A stretch of DNA of 64,000 nucleotides from Saccharina japonica (Eukaryota > Sar > Phaeophyceae > Laminariales > Laminariaceae): positions 1 through 64,000 of the forward strand of contig MEHQ01004176.1 in NCBI GenBank assembly GCA_008828725.1, read 5' to 3'. The notes below the pieces were generated by a model. The model made no database searches, had not been told where the DNA came from, and was given only the letters and a program-made list of their open reading frames with translations. Within the stretch, counting starts at the first letter, position 1. Each line of letters begins with the position of its first letter. Below, one piece after another: positions 34,418-46,256 of this stretch. Made by a program: the position numbers and the translations under genes.

Positions 34418-35230
34418 TATATATCTGGGAAGACAGCAAGACATACATTGGGTGAATATATATTAAAAAATAAAAAATAAAAAACAACAGCTGTGAGATC
34501 GAGGATTTCGTCGAAACTCATCGTGCGTACGTAGCTGAGTGTAATACTTCGATCGCGCGTACTTACGGGTTTTATATGTCCTCATGAAGGATGTACATCC
34601 CGTATGAGGGGGACACAATCTGAGGCTGTAGATATTCAGGAAGCGTGTGTCTATTTGTGGGGGGGAAAAAATATAAATTAAATGTTATAATAAGAATTAA
34701 TTAGTCTGAAATCAACATACTACGTATAGTGTTCCGACGAGTTGACGTGATAGAGTGTCTACTATTATTAATATTAGCGTAAGCCACCTGTCACCATTTT
34801 ATATCTGCATGGGGTATTTTTATCGTGCGTACTACGGAATTGATGTTCACTACTTATTTGTTTTGGATACAAAATATTATATCTAAAATCTTGTATATAG
34901 AAACATTCGTGATAAAAGCATACGTAGATCTTCGTATTGTGTTCTTTACCATAGATTTGCTGATAATTCTATAAGAAAAGGTGTGCGAGGACAGGTTATA
35001 TAGTACACTTCAAAGCACGTGGATTAATTTAATTAATTACCAGGGTAGTTATTTGAATTACGTAGTGTGCTTTAGTTATTTGTAACCGTAGGGTATATTT
35101 AGTGGCAATTAATAGGTAGGACGGGTCTCAACCGTTATACCCTTTACAACTGCTAATTTTCTTCCAGCCTAATCCCCAGTGTTTTATCCATACAACCAAA
35201 AACGAAAAAAAGGGGGGGGGGGACTTCATT
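34418..35230. other. AT-rich low-copy stretch
   Basis: Visibly more AT-rich than the rest of the window (TATTAAAAAATAAAAAATAA, TTAATTTAATTAATTACC). No open frame of note and no repeat copy, so it may be unique intergenic DNA. Confidence 0.45.
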
Positions 35231-35234
35231 TTCA

Positions 35235-36725
35235 TGCATGGCCGTAGTTGTATGACCATAGACCCTCGCATCCCTACAATGCCGGGACGGAGCATGTCGG
35301 GTTTTCACCGACCAGGCAGGCATTCCTAGCACCAAGCGCGAAGCGCCGTGAGATGTTGGGCGAGTCGCATGAAGGGTGAGCTGCATCCTACTAAGAACCA
35401 CCTGTGAGGCGGACTTGCATATGGATGACAGCTTCAATGAGTTCATTTAATTTCTGGTGTGGCCATTTCCAGAGACAGCACTGGTTATTACTACCGTATA
35501 ACACGGAAGAAAGCACATCCCGGTGATAACATTTTGGCCTTTAAAAATATGATCACCCGGTGTACTGTTGTGGAGCGGTGTGCTATCTAACGCATCCCCG
35601 GTGATAAACACCATGCACGAAAGCCCTGCAGCTAGGGGGTGTGGTAACGAGAGGGTGTGGTAACGAGAGGGTGTGGCAACGACGGGGTGTGCGAACGGGA
35701 TTATTGGTTGATACGGAGAGTTCACAGACCCCGACCAGATTCAGGGGGTGTGGTAATGAGAGGGTGTGATAACGGTATATCAATGATTGCTATGGGTATG
35801 TTAGCAAGGGGTGTGCTAACGCATGACAAGCTTGGTCTTAAAACCAGTTTGTTTTTCTAGTGTCACGAATTGCCGGTGATGGTAAGGCAAACGCTTGAAA
35901 CCCAGGGATAACAGCAACAAACCCCGCCTTGTTGTGATACCGCAAAACGGTTACCGGTACCGGTACCATACAGGTACTCATTGATGAACCCCCGGGAGTC
36001 GCACCGCAAGTGCTGCAGGTGCTTCACCGGTACCGGTACCGGTACCAGTGGCCGGGGCTTGGCACACGCCGGACGTAGGAGACGTGATAACGTTAGTGCC
36101 AGTACCGGTAAGCGCGCTGGTCCCATAGAAAAACGACATGATCGTCGCCCGAGGCGCGACAGCAGCAGCTACAGGTGGGGTCGAAGCCGTAGACTCGTTC
36201 GGCCCGCTGTGAGGGGGCGCAGCAGTTGCATCCATGCTGGTGTCCACACCGGTGCGGGTTGATTGTGAATTGTGAATGATATCCATCCACCAGGTGGTGT
36301 GATAATTGTGGAGTCTGATACTGTTTTCAGGCGTACACACGTAAGGGGGGTGTTATCCAACGTACCCCCGGTGATAAAGTGACGGTAAAAAACGAAGTAA
36401 AAATATGCATCACCCGGTGTGCTTATGTGGGGGGGTGTGTTATTTAAGGGGGGTGTGCTTTCTTCCGTGTTATACGGTATGTGTCTGCCTCTTGGGATGC
36501 CTTACCATATAAACACTACGTGATACAATCATTCGCCCTGTGCGGAGTTGAGGATATCAACCCCGCACTATTTAAATAATGATCTAACAAGACCGCCAGC
36601 CTTGGTGACCGCCAAAAAAGAAGGAAAAAACGGTTCCCTGGTTGTCTACGAAGCTCACGCAGTGAGAGGCGTGTTTTACAGCGTCGTCGCCAACCGACGT
36701 CAACCCAACCTATAACTATACAACA
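35235..36725. repeat. Dispersed repeat Q, copy Q2, split by a TA-TSD element
   Basis: It matches Q1 (17330-17840) on both sides of an insertion at 35494-36477. The join aligns to TTACTATGTAACTGCC in Q1. Confidence 0.75.
35494..36477. mobile_element. Mariner-like non-autonomous element (984 bp, TA TSD)
   Basis: Perfect 24-bp TIRs beginning CCGTATAACACGGAAGAAAG (35494-35517) and ending with the complement (36454-36477). They are flanked by TA at 35492-35493 and 36478-36479, and Q1 gives the empty site. Inside are repeats of GGGTGTGGTAACGAGA (about 17-bp period near 35635-35700), CCCCGGTGATAA blocks near both ends, and runs of ACCGGT. No transposase frame. TA duplication fits Tc1/mariner, but the terminus is not a classical mariner one. 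Confidence 0.8.
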
Positions 36726-37240
36726 TCTTTATAGATGGGATGGGGGGGGACAAACAGAGACAGACATTATCTTAAATTCCAGTTTTTGCATGAATTTTTG
36801 AAGTTTTTTGGGGGGAAATGTTTGTGTCAAGTGGTCAATCAAGCGATTCTAAGAGCAATATTCGAAATCTGTTTGTTGCACTGAGATCGCATGCGTTGCT
36901 GGTGTCACACCATTGCGTGAAGGATATAGGCCGGTGATTATTCTGAAACGATGATATTAACGTCCACAACAGGTGTTTAGGTTAGGGTACGCGGCAGGGG
37001 AGGGGGGTTAGTACGTGGGGTAGGTGGGGGATAGATGTGGGGGATAGATGTATGTAGAATCATATATAGATATGTAGTTGAAGTAGAGAGTGGTCCGCAG
37101 CGGTCCGTATCATCCTATACGGGTTACTTTCGGTACTTATCTTTTATGATGGTACTTTGCCAAGTATTCCACTTTCGAAGCTGTCCCGCTTTCAAAGTTG
37201 GGAGGAAGGTATGTAACCTACACATAGCAGGAGCAGCAGC
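36726..37240. other. No gene recognised
   Basis: Short G runs (36742-36751) and two GGGGGATAGATGT phrases (37026-37049). Nothing else noted. Confidence 0.4.
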
Positions 37241-37244
37241 AGTA

Positions 37245-37605
37245 CTACAGGATTAGCAGCGGTAGTTGTGCGTATGTGTGTACTCCTGTGCTGCTGCTGC
37301 TGCTGTTCCATATGTTGCTGTTGCTGCTGCTCCTTCGTCTACAGCGATGTATGAACAACGATTGCCCCGCGTGAAAAACTATTTATCGTATTTTGTACGA
37401 TTTGGCTAAACAATGTTTTCTCAAATTGTTTCACAGATACGTTGCTTTCTCCTCATTCGATTACAGAGTATCAACACGCTGCTACCGATCATGTGTTGCC
37501 CATACTCCACCTTCACAAAAGAAAGCTGTGCTGATTCCACTTGCCGAGTACGTACACCCTCTCTATGTTGTTGTTAAGTATGATGATTATCCCGCATACA
37601 GTTAG
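37245..37605. repeat. CTG-bearing repeat unit K, copy 1
   Basis: A roughly 360-bp unit with a CTG tract, TCGTCTACAGCGATGTATGA, TTTATCGTATTTTGTACGAT and GTATCAACACGCTGCTACCG. It recurs at 41000-41375 and 41385-41665, with its last part near 42610-42720 and 42990-43100. Confidence 0.75.
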
Positions 37606-37759
37606 CTGTGCGCGTTAGGGTTCTTTTATAGCCGGTACCAGCAATATAGGTGTCCACTGACCGTTGTGCGCAGAGATGAATTTCGTTTTTTTCGACCAAC
37701 CACAACAGATCAAATTGACAGCAGCCGTCATCATTTTTATTCCTTTATAGGCCATCTAT
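37606..37759. other. Short unassigned spacer
   Basis: Nothing recognised. Confidence 0.4.
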
Positions 37760-38220
37760 TATGGGAAATTATTTTTGGGCCCTTAGAACTGAGGTTTTAG
37801 GACGATAATACGCGATTTACTCGACGGTACGGCCCAAAACACCTGTAGACTCCTCAGAATACTCCCCGTAGTTTTTCGAGGGCTTTCTGACGTACTTTTC
37901 CGTTTTTCCAGAGTCCTATTTTGACTGTTCGTCTAATTTGCCAGTTCTGACGACCTGATGATTTTTAGCCAAAAATCCTCAATGATCCATTATTTTTGGC
38001 CCCAGTTTTGACCAACAACGCAAATTTCTGAAAACTGATTGGTTGCGCCGAAAATCAAAATGAGACCCTAGAGAAACGGAGAACTGCTCCAGAAAGACCT
38101 CGGAAAACTACGCGGTGGATCTTGAGGAATGTATGGGTATTTTTGAGAGTCCAGCCGAGTAAAACGGGTCTATTGGGCCTAGAAACCAGTTCCTGGAGCC
38201 CAAAAATAATCTTCCCCATA
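37760..38220. mobile_element. Foldback MITE-like element, about 460 bp
   Basis: The left end TATGGGAAATTATTTTTGGG is mirrored by GCCCAAAAATAATCTTCCCC then ATA at the right. Weaker mirrored similarity continues to the centre, including GTAGTTTTTCGAGG against its complement. No frame of note. Confidence 0.65.
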
Positions 38221-38269
38221 AAAGTTGGTTAGAGACCAAAACTCGAAAATAGAAAAAAAATTATGTATG

Positions 38270-38700
38270 GACCGCAGCATCGAAGTCGTATATATGGGCC
38301 GCAGCATCGCAGCAGCAGCAAGAGAAGGTGGAGATGGAAGGTGGCGATGCCCCGCGCGGGCACATATATTGCTGGTACAGGCACTAAAAAGACCCTAACG
38401 CGCACCGTATGCTGCAGCTGTTGTTGCTGTGGAGATGGCCTCGATCCTTTTCCGTTGGCGTCTGTTCTGTGCTCGTCAAAAACAGGACGGGTCGAGGCAT
38501 GGCAAAAAGGCATCCGCAACAGCAAGAGCAGCAGGAGGAGCAGCAGCAGCAGCAGCAGCTGTAGCTGTGCGCGTGAGCGCACTTTATTGCCGGTACCAAG
38601 AATATATGTGCCCGCGCGGCATCGCCCCTTTCAATCTCCACCTCCTCTTGCTGCTGCTGAGGTGCTGCGGCCGACATATACGATGCTGAGGCCGAAGCTC
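38270..38700. mobile_element. Foldback element with about 110-bp arms
   Basis: Left 38286-38395 (GGCCGCAGCATCGCAGCAGC and GCGCGGGCACATATATT) pairs with right 38584-38690. The loop includes a CAG run (about 38520-38560), giving Gln/Ser/Ala or Leu/Cys runs in all frames. Confidence 0.65.
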
Positions 38701-38985
38701 GACAATCGGCTCAATGTGCTGCTCGGTTTCTGTTGACAGTTTTTGCTCCTCCGCCTGGGTCTCGGCAGATTGTTAAGCTTCGGCCACGGCAGCATATTGG
38801 GCAACAGCCTCGTCGCGTGCGCGGGCAGCACTGTGATGACGTCGCTCCAACGCATGACTGTCACGGCGCTCCACGATGTTCTCAGCGCGCTTGTCCCGAC
38901 CGGCTTCTCCAATAATTTTCCCCGTGCGAGCGAACAAAGCTTCGATGCTTTTTTTAGAGCTCCCTACCGTTCGCTTTTCGTTTTT
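38690..38985 (-). pseudogene. Possible fragment of a charged, Glu/Ala/Arg-rich protein
   Basis: A minus-strand frame reads through about 90 codons with heptad-like charged sequence (for example EALFARTGKIIGEAGRDKRA and ERRHHSAARARDEAVAQYAA). One in-frame TAA lies at 38773-38775, after which the same character continues (AETQAEEQKLSTETEQH). Composition suggests a coiled coil. The 5' part runs into the TIR of the Harbinger-like element at 39002, which may have broken it. I do not recognise the protein. It could instead be a chance GC-rich frame. Confidence 0.2.
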
Positions 38986-39001
38986 TTTGTTTTGCCCATC
39001 A

Positions 39002-40478
39002 GGGCATGTCCAAACAGAAACGAAAATCAAAAACGAAAAAAGAAGTCATTTCGTTTTCGATATCATTTTAGCCGATGTGTCCAAACAGAAACGAATTGGG
39101 AACAGCGAGATCCAGGCGAAAAAAAACTGAGAGCACAAGCTATGGGGTGTTCACAGCTACGAGCTGGGCCAGCCGTAAAGCCGATAAAGCTTCATTGAGT
39201 CGTATCTCGTGAACCCCTGCAAATTAGGCTACAAAAATTGGGGACACTAACCCTGACATGCCACTGCTTATTAACAAAAAAAGCGTATGTGAAAATTTCT
39301 ATACTTTTTATTTTCCCGACTTGATCTCGCTGAGATATCCGCGAAAACTCAAAAACACCGACTTTTTGACACAAAGTTCGTATAAAAATCGCCGTTTACG
39401 ATCTTTATGAAACTTGGTGGAGGCAGTGCTGAAGACACACAGAGAAGAGCGATGAAAGTCTCGTTGCCCAATTCGCCACCCATCACGAGATATTACCGAA
39501 ACTCGATTTTCATACACAAGTCAAGTCATCACGAAAAAAAATGGCATTTCTGAGATGCCCCGCTCAATATCGAGTATTTTGCACTGATCTTTCAAACCCG
39601 GATTTGAATCGCACGTTCAAAGGCATTCACCTTCGGCCCTATTTATGTTTTCGTTTTTTATACTAGTTTTGGTCGATTTTGTATTTTTTGGGGTTTTTGG
39701 ATCGATCATATCTCTTGGAATAAATAAAATATTGCATACTGCCGAAGGTCAACCTTTTGACGAGTGCATGAACTACACCGTGTCGAAAAACTCAAGTCCA
39801 CATTCGAAACATTAATGGGGGCATGGCCAATCCGACGTTTAAACCATTATATGGCTGGCCCAGCTCGTATGTACACATGCCTACAAACTAGCCCTCGGCA
39901 CCACAGGCCCACCTCACCAGAGGAGCAGGCAGACGCGACGACAATTCGATACCGGGAGGTCGTTGGGCCTCCCATGGAGGTGGTCGCGTGTCCAACTTTG
40001 ACGCCCCGGGATCAAAACTCAAATTATACTGAGAACGAACTTCCAACCTCATTCTCGAGGGCATGATGGTGAACTCTACTCAAATTATCTTCGCTTTGGC
40101 TCGAACGCCGGCAAACAAAGCCCCTAGAGTCGGGGCTGGCGTTGTGGTTGGCCTGCTGGCTATTTACGGGGGATATGTGCGGCTGTGTTGCCGTGCAAGC
40201 TGTGGGTTGCGTGCTGCTGCGGCAGTCCTGATGTGATATTTTGACGTGGCTGCGCTGACCAGTAGGACACGCCAAATTGCTAAATTGTTGCTGCTCGTGC
40301 TTTCGTTTTCCTTTTCGTTTTTCAGCTGTCAACTTTTTGTTTTTGGCAATAGGTTGTAAATCGTTGATTTTCTCAGAACAAAAAAAAAACGAAGGGGAAC
40401 AAGTTTGTGCCAGGGACCAATCAGCGCCCTGTTTATTTTCATTTCGTTTTTCGTTTTCGTTTCTGTTTGGACATGCCC
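39002..40478. mobile_element. Harbinger-like element with nested MITE M4
   Basis: TIR GGGCATGTCCAAACAGAAAC at 39002 and its complement ending at 40478, flanked by TCA (38999-39001, 40479-40481). A TNA-type 3-bp TSD and GGGC-type terminus fit PIF/Harbinger. A second copy of the terminal motif lies at 39080. Minus M4 the element is about 770 bp. A 160-codon minus frame (40024-40506) crosses the right TIR and has no recognisable domain. Confidence 0.7.
39160..39867. mobile_element. MITE family M, copy M4
   Basis: TIR CGAGCTGGGCCAGCC and complement, flanked by TA, 708 bp, lying inside the Harbinger-like element. Confidence 0.8.
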
Positions 40479-40481
40479 TCA

Positions 40482-40995
40482 CAGAGTTTCCCATGCTAAT
40501 ATTCATATGAGTTGGTGTATCAGAACAAAGCTTTTTTTATAAACTCGTACTCTTTACTCAAGTGTGCGATCGAGGCGATTTCTTCTGCTTCGTCTTCACG
40601 ATAACATGAACTTGTGTTCTGGTGCCTCGATTTTGAATCATCGTCGAAGAGGTCGACAGCGCGATATGAATAGCGATAATAACGCTTAAAATCGCATATT
40701 CTGCGGTTTTCTGGTCCGCATGACACGGAAAAACATTCCGGTTGCACTGAAACATTAGAGCATACCACTTCATACACTTGGGCAAACCATGAATGTCCAA
40801 TTCGTGACGTATCAAGAGTTATAGTCGATGCCATGCAGGTATTCTGGTATACTATATTCAAGTTGTTTTGGGTAAAAATGACTTATCGGTTTTGCTGACA
40901 ATTACCCAGTCTGTTGAATGTTATAGTCGGTAAACATTTCATCCATTTTATCGTGCCACTTTTTTTTGGTCGCTAAGACCCTTACGCGCATAGCT
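40482..40995. other. No gene recognised
   Basis: A 113-codon minus frame (40520-40861) and an overlapping 85-codon one lack recognisable domains. No second copy. Confidence 0.35.
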
Positions 40996-40999
40996 AACA

Positions 41000-41665
41000 G
41001 TAGTAGCAGCGGTATTTGTGCATATATGCATACTCCTGTGCTGCTGCTGCTGCTGTTCCATATGTTGCTATTGCTGCTGCTGCTGTTCCGAATGTTGTTG
41101 CTGCTGCTCCTTCGTCTACAGCGATGTATGAACAGCGATTGCCCCGCGTGAAAAACAATTTATCGTATTTTGTACGATTTGACTGAACAATATTGTATCA
41201 AGTTGTTTCACGGATACGTTGCTTTCTCCTCATTCGACTACAGAGTATCAACACGCTGCTACCGATCATGTGTTGCCCATACTCCACCTCTACAAAAGAA
41301 AGCTGTGCTGATTCCACCTGCCGAGTAAGTATACCCTCTCTGTTGTTAAGTATGATGATTATCCCGCATACAGTAGTAGCAGCGGTAGTTGTGCGTATAT
41401 GTGTACTCCTGTGCTTCTGCTGCTGTTCCATGTTTTGCTGTTGCTGCTGCTGCTGCTCCGAATGTTGCTGTTGCTGCTGCTCCTTCGTCTACAGCGATGT
41501 ATGAACAGCGATTGCCCCGCTTGAAAAACTATTTATCGTATTTTGTACGATTTGACTAAACAATATGTTATCAAATTGTTTCACAGATACGGTGCTTTCT
41601 CCCCATTCGACTACAGAGTATCAACACGCTGCTTCCAATCACGTGTTGCCGAATGAGGAGAAAGT
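41000..41665. repeat. Tandem pair of repeat unit K (copies 2 and 3)
   Basis: Two head-to-tail copies with a period of about 390 bp. Each has GTGCATATATGCATACTCC- or GTGCGTATATGTGTACTCC-type sequence, a CTG/GTT tract and GCGATGTATGAACAGCGATT. The Leu/Cys-rich frames are CTG readings. Confidence 0.75.
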
Positions 41666-42600
41666 TTATCTGTGATATAAGGGGGGGGGGGGTTTCTCGA
41701 ACACAGCTAGTTGTCAGAATTGAAGGAAACTACGGTGAAATCAAGTCATTATATGTTTTGGCTACTTTTCAAAATCCGTGTCCGATATTTAGTTGATCCA
41801 CCGCATTCTTGAGCAGCCTGTCATAAAGGCACTGCGTCCCACACGTTCATACTGCAGGTCGTGCATCGTGCACGCTGCGGGCGATACATATACAACAACA
41901 GCTATTAATAGTAGCTGGGTTGGCAGCGAACACACGCGAGACAAGCCCTGTCCACCTTCTCTCGATGCTCTGATGCACAGCACCGCGTGGTTGCACTTTG
42001 TTTCTGTGACTCTAAACCACGGGAAACATTCCAGGTTTAAAGCAGTATGTTCCGAGGTGCCGTCGGCGGCTACGTAGTGAAGAATGCACACCGGTGTACG
42101 ACATATACGTTCAAAGACAAGGAATAATCAGACACCGCATCACCTACAAAAAATACAACGTGCATAGTACGAGTGGCTGCGGTAATAACCACACCTCCCC
42201 CGAAAAGAACACAAAATCTTGACCCACGTCGAGCAGTCAGTCGCTGTGCTGAGTGTTCTCTCCTCCCGCGTGCATGTCGTAGCAAGGTGCCGGTCGAAGG
42301 AGGAACATCCACCCGCCGAGAGAGCCTATCTGACGAGCAAATATCATGCCTGATGATGGTACCGCTAATTTATACGTACCTGGTATTTTATCACATGTGC
42401 CTATCTGCGTACTGTGCCTACGCGTATCTGCGTACCAGGTACAGCGTATCCGAGAGATTATTTTGTTTTTTGGCAGATTTTCCAGGTCGTGCGTACGTTT
42501 GTTCATTGTGCGTGCGAATCACATTGATTGCACGTATTATTTGTTTCGGATCACTCGGTCCGGGCCGTCCACACAGAAAGCAAGTGATTTCATTTCCCAA
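41666..42600. other. No gene recognised
   Basis: G run at 41682-41691. Frames of 94-100 codons on opposite strands (41789-42091) and 203 codons (42173-42784, +) are not supported. The last runs into K-related repeat sequence at its 3' end. Confidence 0.35.
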
Positions 42601-43230
42601 CTATAATTTTCACACCCATACTCCACCTCCACGAAAGAAAGCTGTGCTGATTCCACCTGCCGAGTACATACACCCTCTCTCTGTTGTTGTTGAGTATGAT
42701 AAATATCCCGCATATACCAGGAAACAACCGACCAGAAAAAACGCGCACGCCATTGTTCTTCATTATTTTCATATTATATTTTAGAAGTGCAGCAAGTTTT
42801 TTTGTTCTTCACGATTTTCATATTTTTGATGTTTTCGTTGGATGAAAAAACAACGGTGCTGATATGACCTCCCGAGTACATATGCTCTGTTGTTTTTGAG
42901 TTTTTTTCGCATGACATTTGTTTTGTTGGATGAAAAGAAAGCTGCGGTGCTGATGCTGTTTGTGCTTTTGCTTCTGCTCATGTTGTTGGTGTTGCCCATA
43001 CTCCACCTTCACAAAAGAAAGCGGTGCTGATTCTACCTCCAGAGTACAAACACGTACTCAGTTGTATTGAGTTTTTTTCGCATATACTTCGAAGTATTTG
43101 TTTTGCTAGAAATAGAGCAAGTTTTGTTTCTGTTCTTCATTATTTTCATATTATTTATTTTTTGGTTGGATGAAAAGAAAGAGCGGTGCTGATTCTACCT
43201 CCCGAGTACATATATTATGTTGTTACTGCG
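42601..43230. repeat. Degenerate K-derived repeats
   Basis: Three or four decayed copies of a piece with CATACTCCACCT, AAAGAAAGC(T)GTGCTGATTC and CC(G/A)AGTACATA (about 42615, 42850, 42995, 43170), each followed by TTCTTCATTATTTTCATATT-like sequence. Confidence 0.6.
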
Positions 43231-43394
43231 TTTATTTTTAAACTTCAGCCACACGTAGTACGACTAATCCCTGCCCCCCATCCCCACCTACCTTGCGCCT
43301 ACACGTGGTCGCACAGCAGCCCAGTACAGCACTCGGTAGTATGGCCGTGAGGCGAATGAGTCGTCTGCTATACAGCCGTTCCATAATAGACACC

Positions 43395-43680
43395 GTGGCA
43401 TTTTTGTTGCCTACAAGTTGCCAACCAAACAAATGGAATGAAAGGCCCAAAGTAAACGCCTTTCTTTGTGGCTGGCTATGATGTACGTATAAAACAGAAG
43501 TAGCAAGTAGTAATGTAGGAGGTACTGCTGTACGAACGTGGCATTTTTGTTGCCTACAAGTTGCCAACCAAACAAATGGAATGAAAGGCCCAAAGTAAAC
43601 GCCTTTCTTTGTGGCTGGCTATGATGTACGTATAAAACAGAAGTAGCAAGTAGTAATGTAGGAGGTACTGCTGTACGAAC
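43395..43680. repeat. Exact 143-bp tandem duplication
   Basis: 43395-43537 and 43538-43680 are identical at every base, starting GTGGCATTTTTGTTGCCTAC. Flanks differ. It is either very recent or an assembly artefact. Confidence 0.9.
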
Positions 43681-45529
43681 ATATTTTACCAGCAGGTGGC
43701 AGCATGATACAAAACAAAACAAGACTTTGTACGTACACGTTGTTTACTTTAGTTTCCTTCTTCGTGTGGACGCTTTGTCCGCACTCCTCGGTTTCAGGTG
43801 AAGATGCAGCAGTCTAGTGGCTTCTGTCGTTTTTGCTGATTTTGTTGTTGCTGCTGCCGCATGTTGATGCTCTGCTGCGGTCGAGGTAACCCGTATTTCT
43901 TGCGTCGCCCTTACTGTGACCACTCCGTAGGAAAGCCTTGTATACAGTAGTATTTGATAGCATGTTAAGTATGTACCAGGTATATACTTATTAGCATGCT
44001 AAGTACACGGGGGCGGAAACTGTGAGAGCGAAGTTGATGTTTATAATGTACACAGGTTTTGTGGTGTTGTAATGCAGCAATATTGAACTATACATAGATC
44101 GCCAAACCAAATAACTGCCTGTCTATATAGTCGCTGATCCACGGTCCATTCCAGTGATGACTATATATGGAGCGGTGCTCCTCAAACACGTTGTGGAATC
44201 GAGGGAGGTTCGCTTGCGAGCGCCATTTTCAGTTGAGAAATCAGGAAGTGCCCACTCGTTTCCGGGGACAACGTATTCGGGAATTCAAAGTCTGTTCTTC
44301 TTGCAAGCAGTAAGATAAAGGGCAATCGGAGGAACAGCGCGTCCGGGAAACAAAAACAGGAAAAAAATAAACACACTACTTAACACAGGACTCAAGCCTG
44401 GCTGCGTCTTCCCCTACAATTTCAAAACCTACACACGTGGCCATCGTCGATCAACTCGCTCGATCAAAGACAATTACCGGGTACGAATATAAAACAATGA
44501 GTGAAAAATAGCCATAACTGCGGGTTACTACAGTAGTTTGGATGAATCAGTGTTCGCTTTAATGATACACGTTACATACCGTTGTCCAAGCACTCTCAAA
44601 GGTAACAAGAGGTGGGCACCGCGCGACTGCATCAAGTTACGTACTTCTTCTACGCGAGCAGCTTACCCCAATCTACTCGCTCCTCTGATTAATACCAACA
44701 ATGATGCTAGTCGCATTGGGTCATTGCTACTGTAAAACCTATTATTCGATCATCAGACAGGCCTAACGTCAAGAAAGGAAAAATAAAGGAAACGTAAACG
44801 GACACAAATTAAAATGCTTCTTTCAGGATAATGGGCTGGATCGATGTCTTGAATGGATGTGTTTTACGTGCTGTTTAATTTTCGATGCTGGCTGCGTTCA
44901 TCGAGCAACAGACGACGTGTACATATACCGGTAAATTAAACCAAGAAACAAGATCATGAACTACGCGGCAACATCTTTCCCGTCCAAGCAACGGGCTTAA
45001 ACACATTACAAACCGACTATTTTGGGTGTTGATCTCACAACCCCCCAACACAGAGCCTCAGGTGCTCCTCCAATGGAGTATTTCAGGTATACCTTACGGC
45101 GGGTGGGGGGGGGCGGGCGTACTCATTTTGTTGTCTTCACATTAAAAACCGTGCCTCCCTTTCGAGACGGAGGATGGGGGGGAGGGGGGGTTAAGGCACT
45201 GTGACTTGAGTTTCCAAGTACGGATAACCAAGATAGCAACCTCCTAGTACTGGGAAATACTTCGACAGCGTCACTAACGATCACGCGCAAATAGTAAGCG
45301 CTGTGCTTGCAACTATACGCGATACCGCCAAACAGGGTGCGACACTCTCGGCGGCAGTAGGCAAACTATGCCCCAGTCATCAAACACTTATGGCTACTAA
45401 CTACAGTGGTGAAAAAACTATCCCACCAAGAAATACGCCACATTTCATATTATTATTTGGATATCTAAGAGACATTATAAGAGACAGCACCCGGGCGACC
45501 CGTGTTAGCGCGCGAGGAAATTGGCACTG
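43681..45529. other. Low-copy stretch, no gene recognised
   Basis: No frame over 90 codons and no repeat copy noted. G-rich patches at about 45100-45115 and 45172-45190 could form quadruplexes. This is one of the longest apparently non-repetitive stretches. Confidence 0.4.
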
Positions 45530-46256
45530 TAGCTACTCGGAGTTCGAGTATTTTTCGTACTCCGAGTACTGAGAGCATTAGAGTACTGGTGGCCTAAATA
45601 CTCGGAGTACTTGGAGTATGAGCAGTACTGAAGGCCCAAATACTCCGACTACTGGGAGTATGAGCAGTACTTATACTACAAGCAGTACTCGGAATAAAAA
45701 CATCTAAATTACTCGGAGTACTCCGCGTATCGAGAGTATTGAACACCGAAATACTGCGAGAACAAAGTACCTGAAGTATTTTTTCTCTAAAATACTCTAA
45801 TTATACTTCCAGCTAATGGGAGCATCTGTCAATTTTGAAATGCTATAAACGCCAGACACATGCTCCCAGAACCTGGGAGGAATGATGACCGAGTCTTTAA
45901 AATGATGCAAAGATGCTCCTAACGTACTTCACACTCCGAGTATACTCCGAGTATCGAGTAAATTTCGTACTCCGAGTACTTAAGAGTATTAGAGTACTGG
46001 CGGCCTGAATACTCGGAGTACTTGGAGTATGAGCAGTACTGAAGCCCCAAATACTCGGAGTACAAGGAGTACCCGCAGCATCGGACCCCGAAACATTCCG
46101 AGTACAAGCAGTATCGAGAGTGTTCATACCTGAAATACTCCGAGTACGAGCAGTATCCCGGAGTATCGAGCCCCGAAATACTCCGAGTACACGAAGTACC
46201 TGAAGTGTTTAATCTCCAATACTCCTTACTTTACTCCAAGGTACTGGGAGCATCGT
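45530..46256 (+). repeat. Family P element, copy P3
   Basis: Two TACTCGGAGTA-type arrays (about 45535-45790 and 45935-46200) around the same spacer as P2 (TTTGAAATGCTATAAACGCC). It directly precedes V copy B. Confidence 0.8.

Noticed and set aside
41193..41504. Leu/Cys-rich plus frame
   Set aside because: A translation of CTG/GTT tracts in repeat K.
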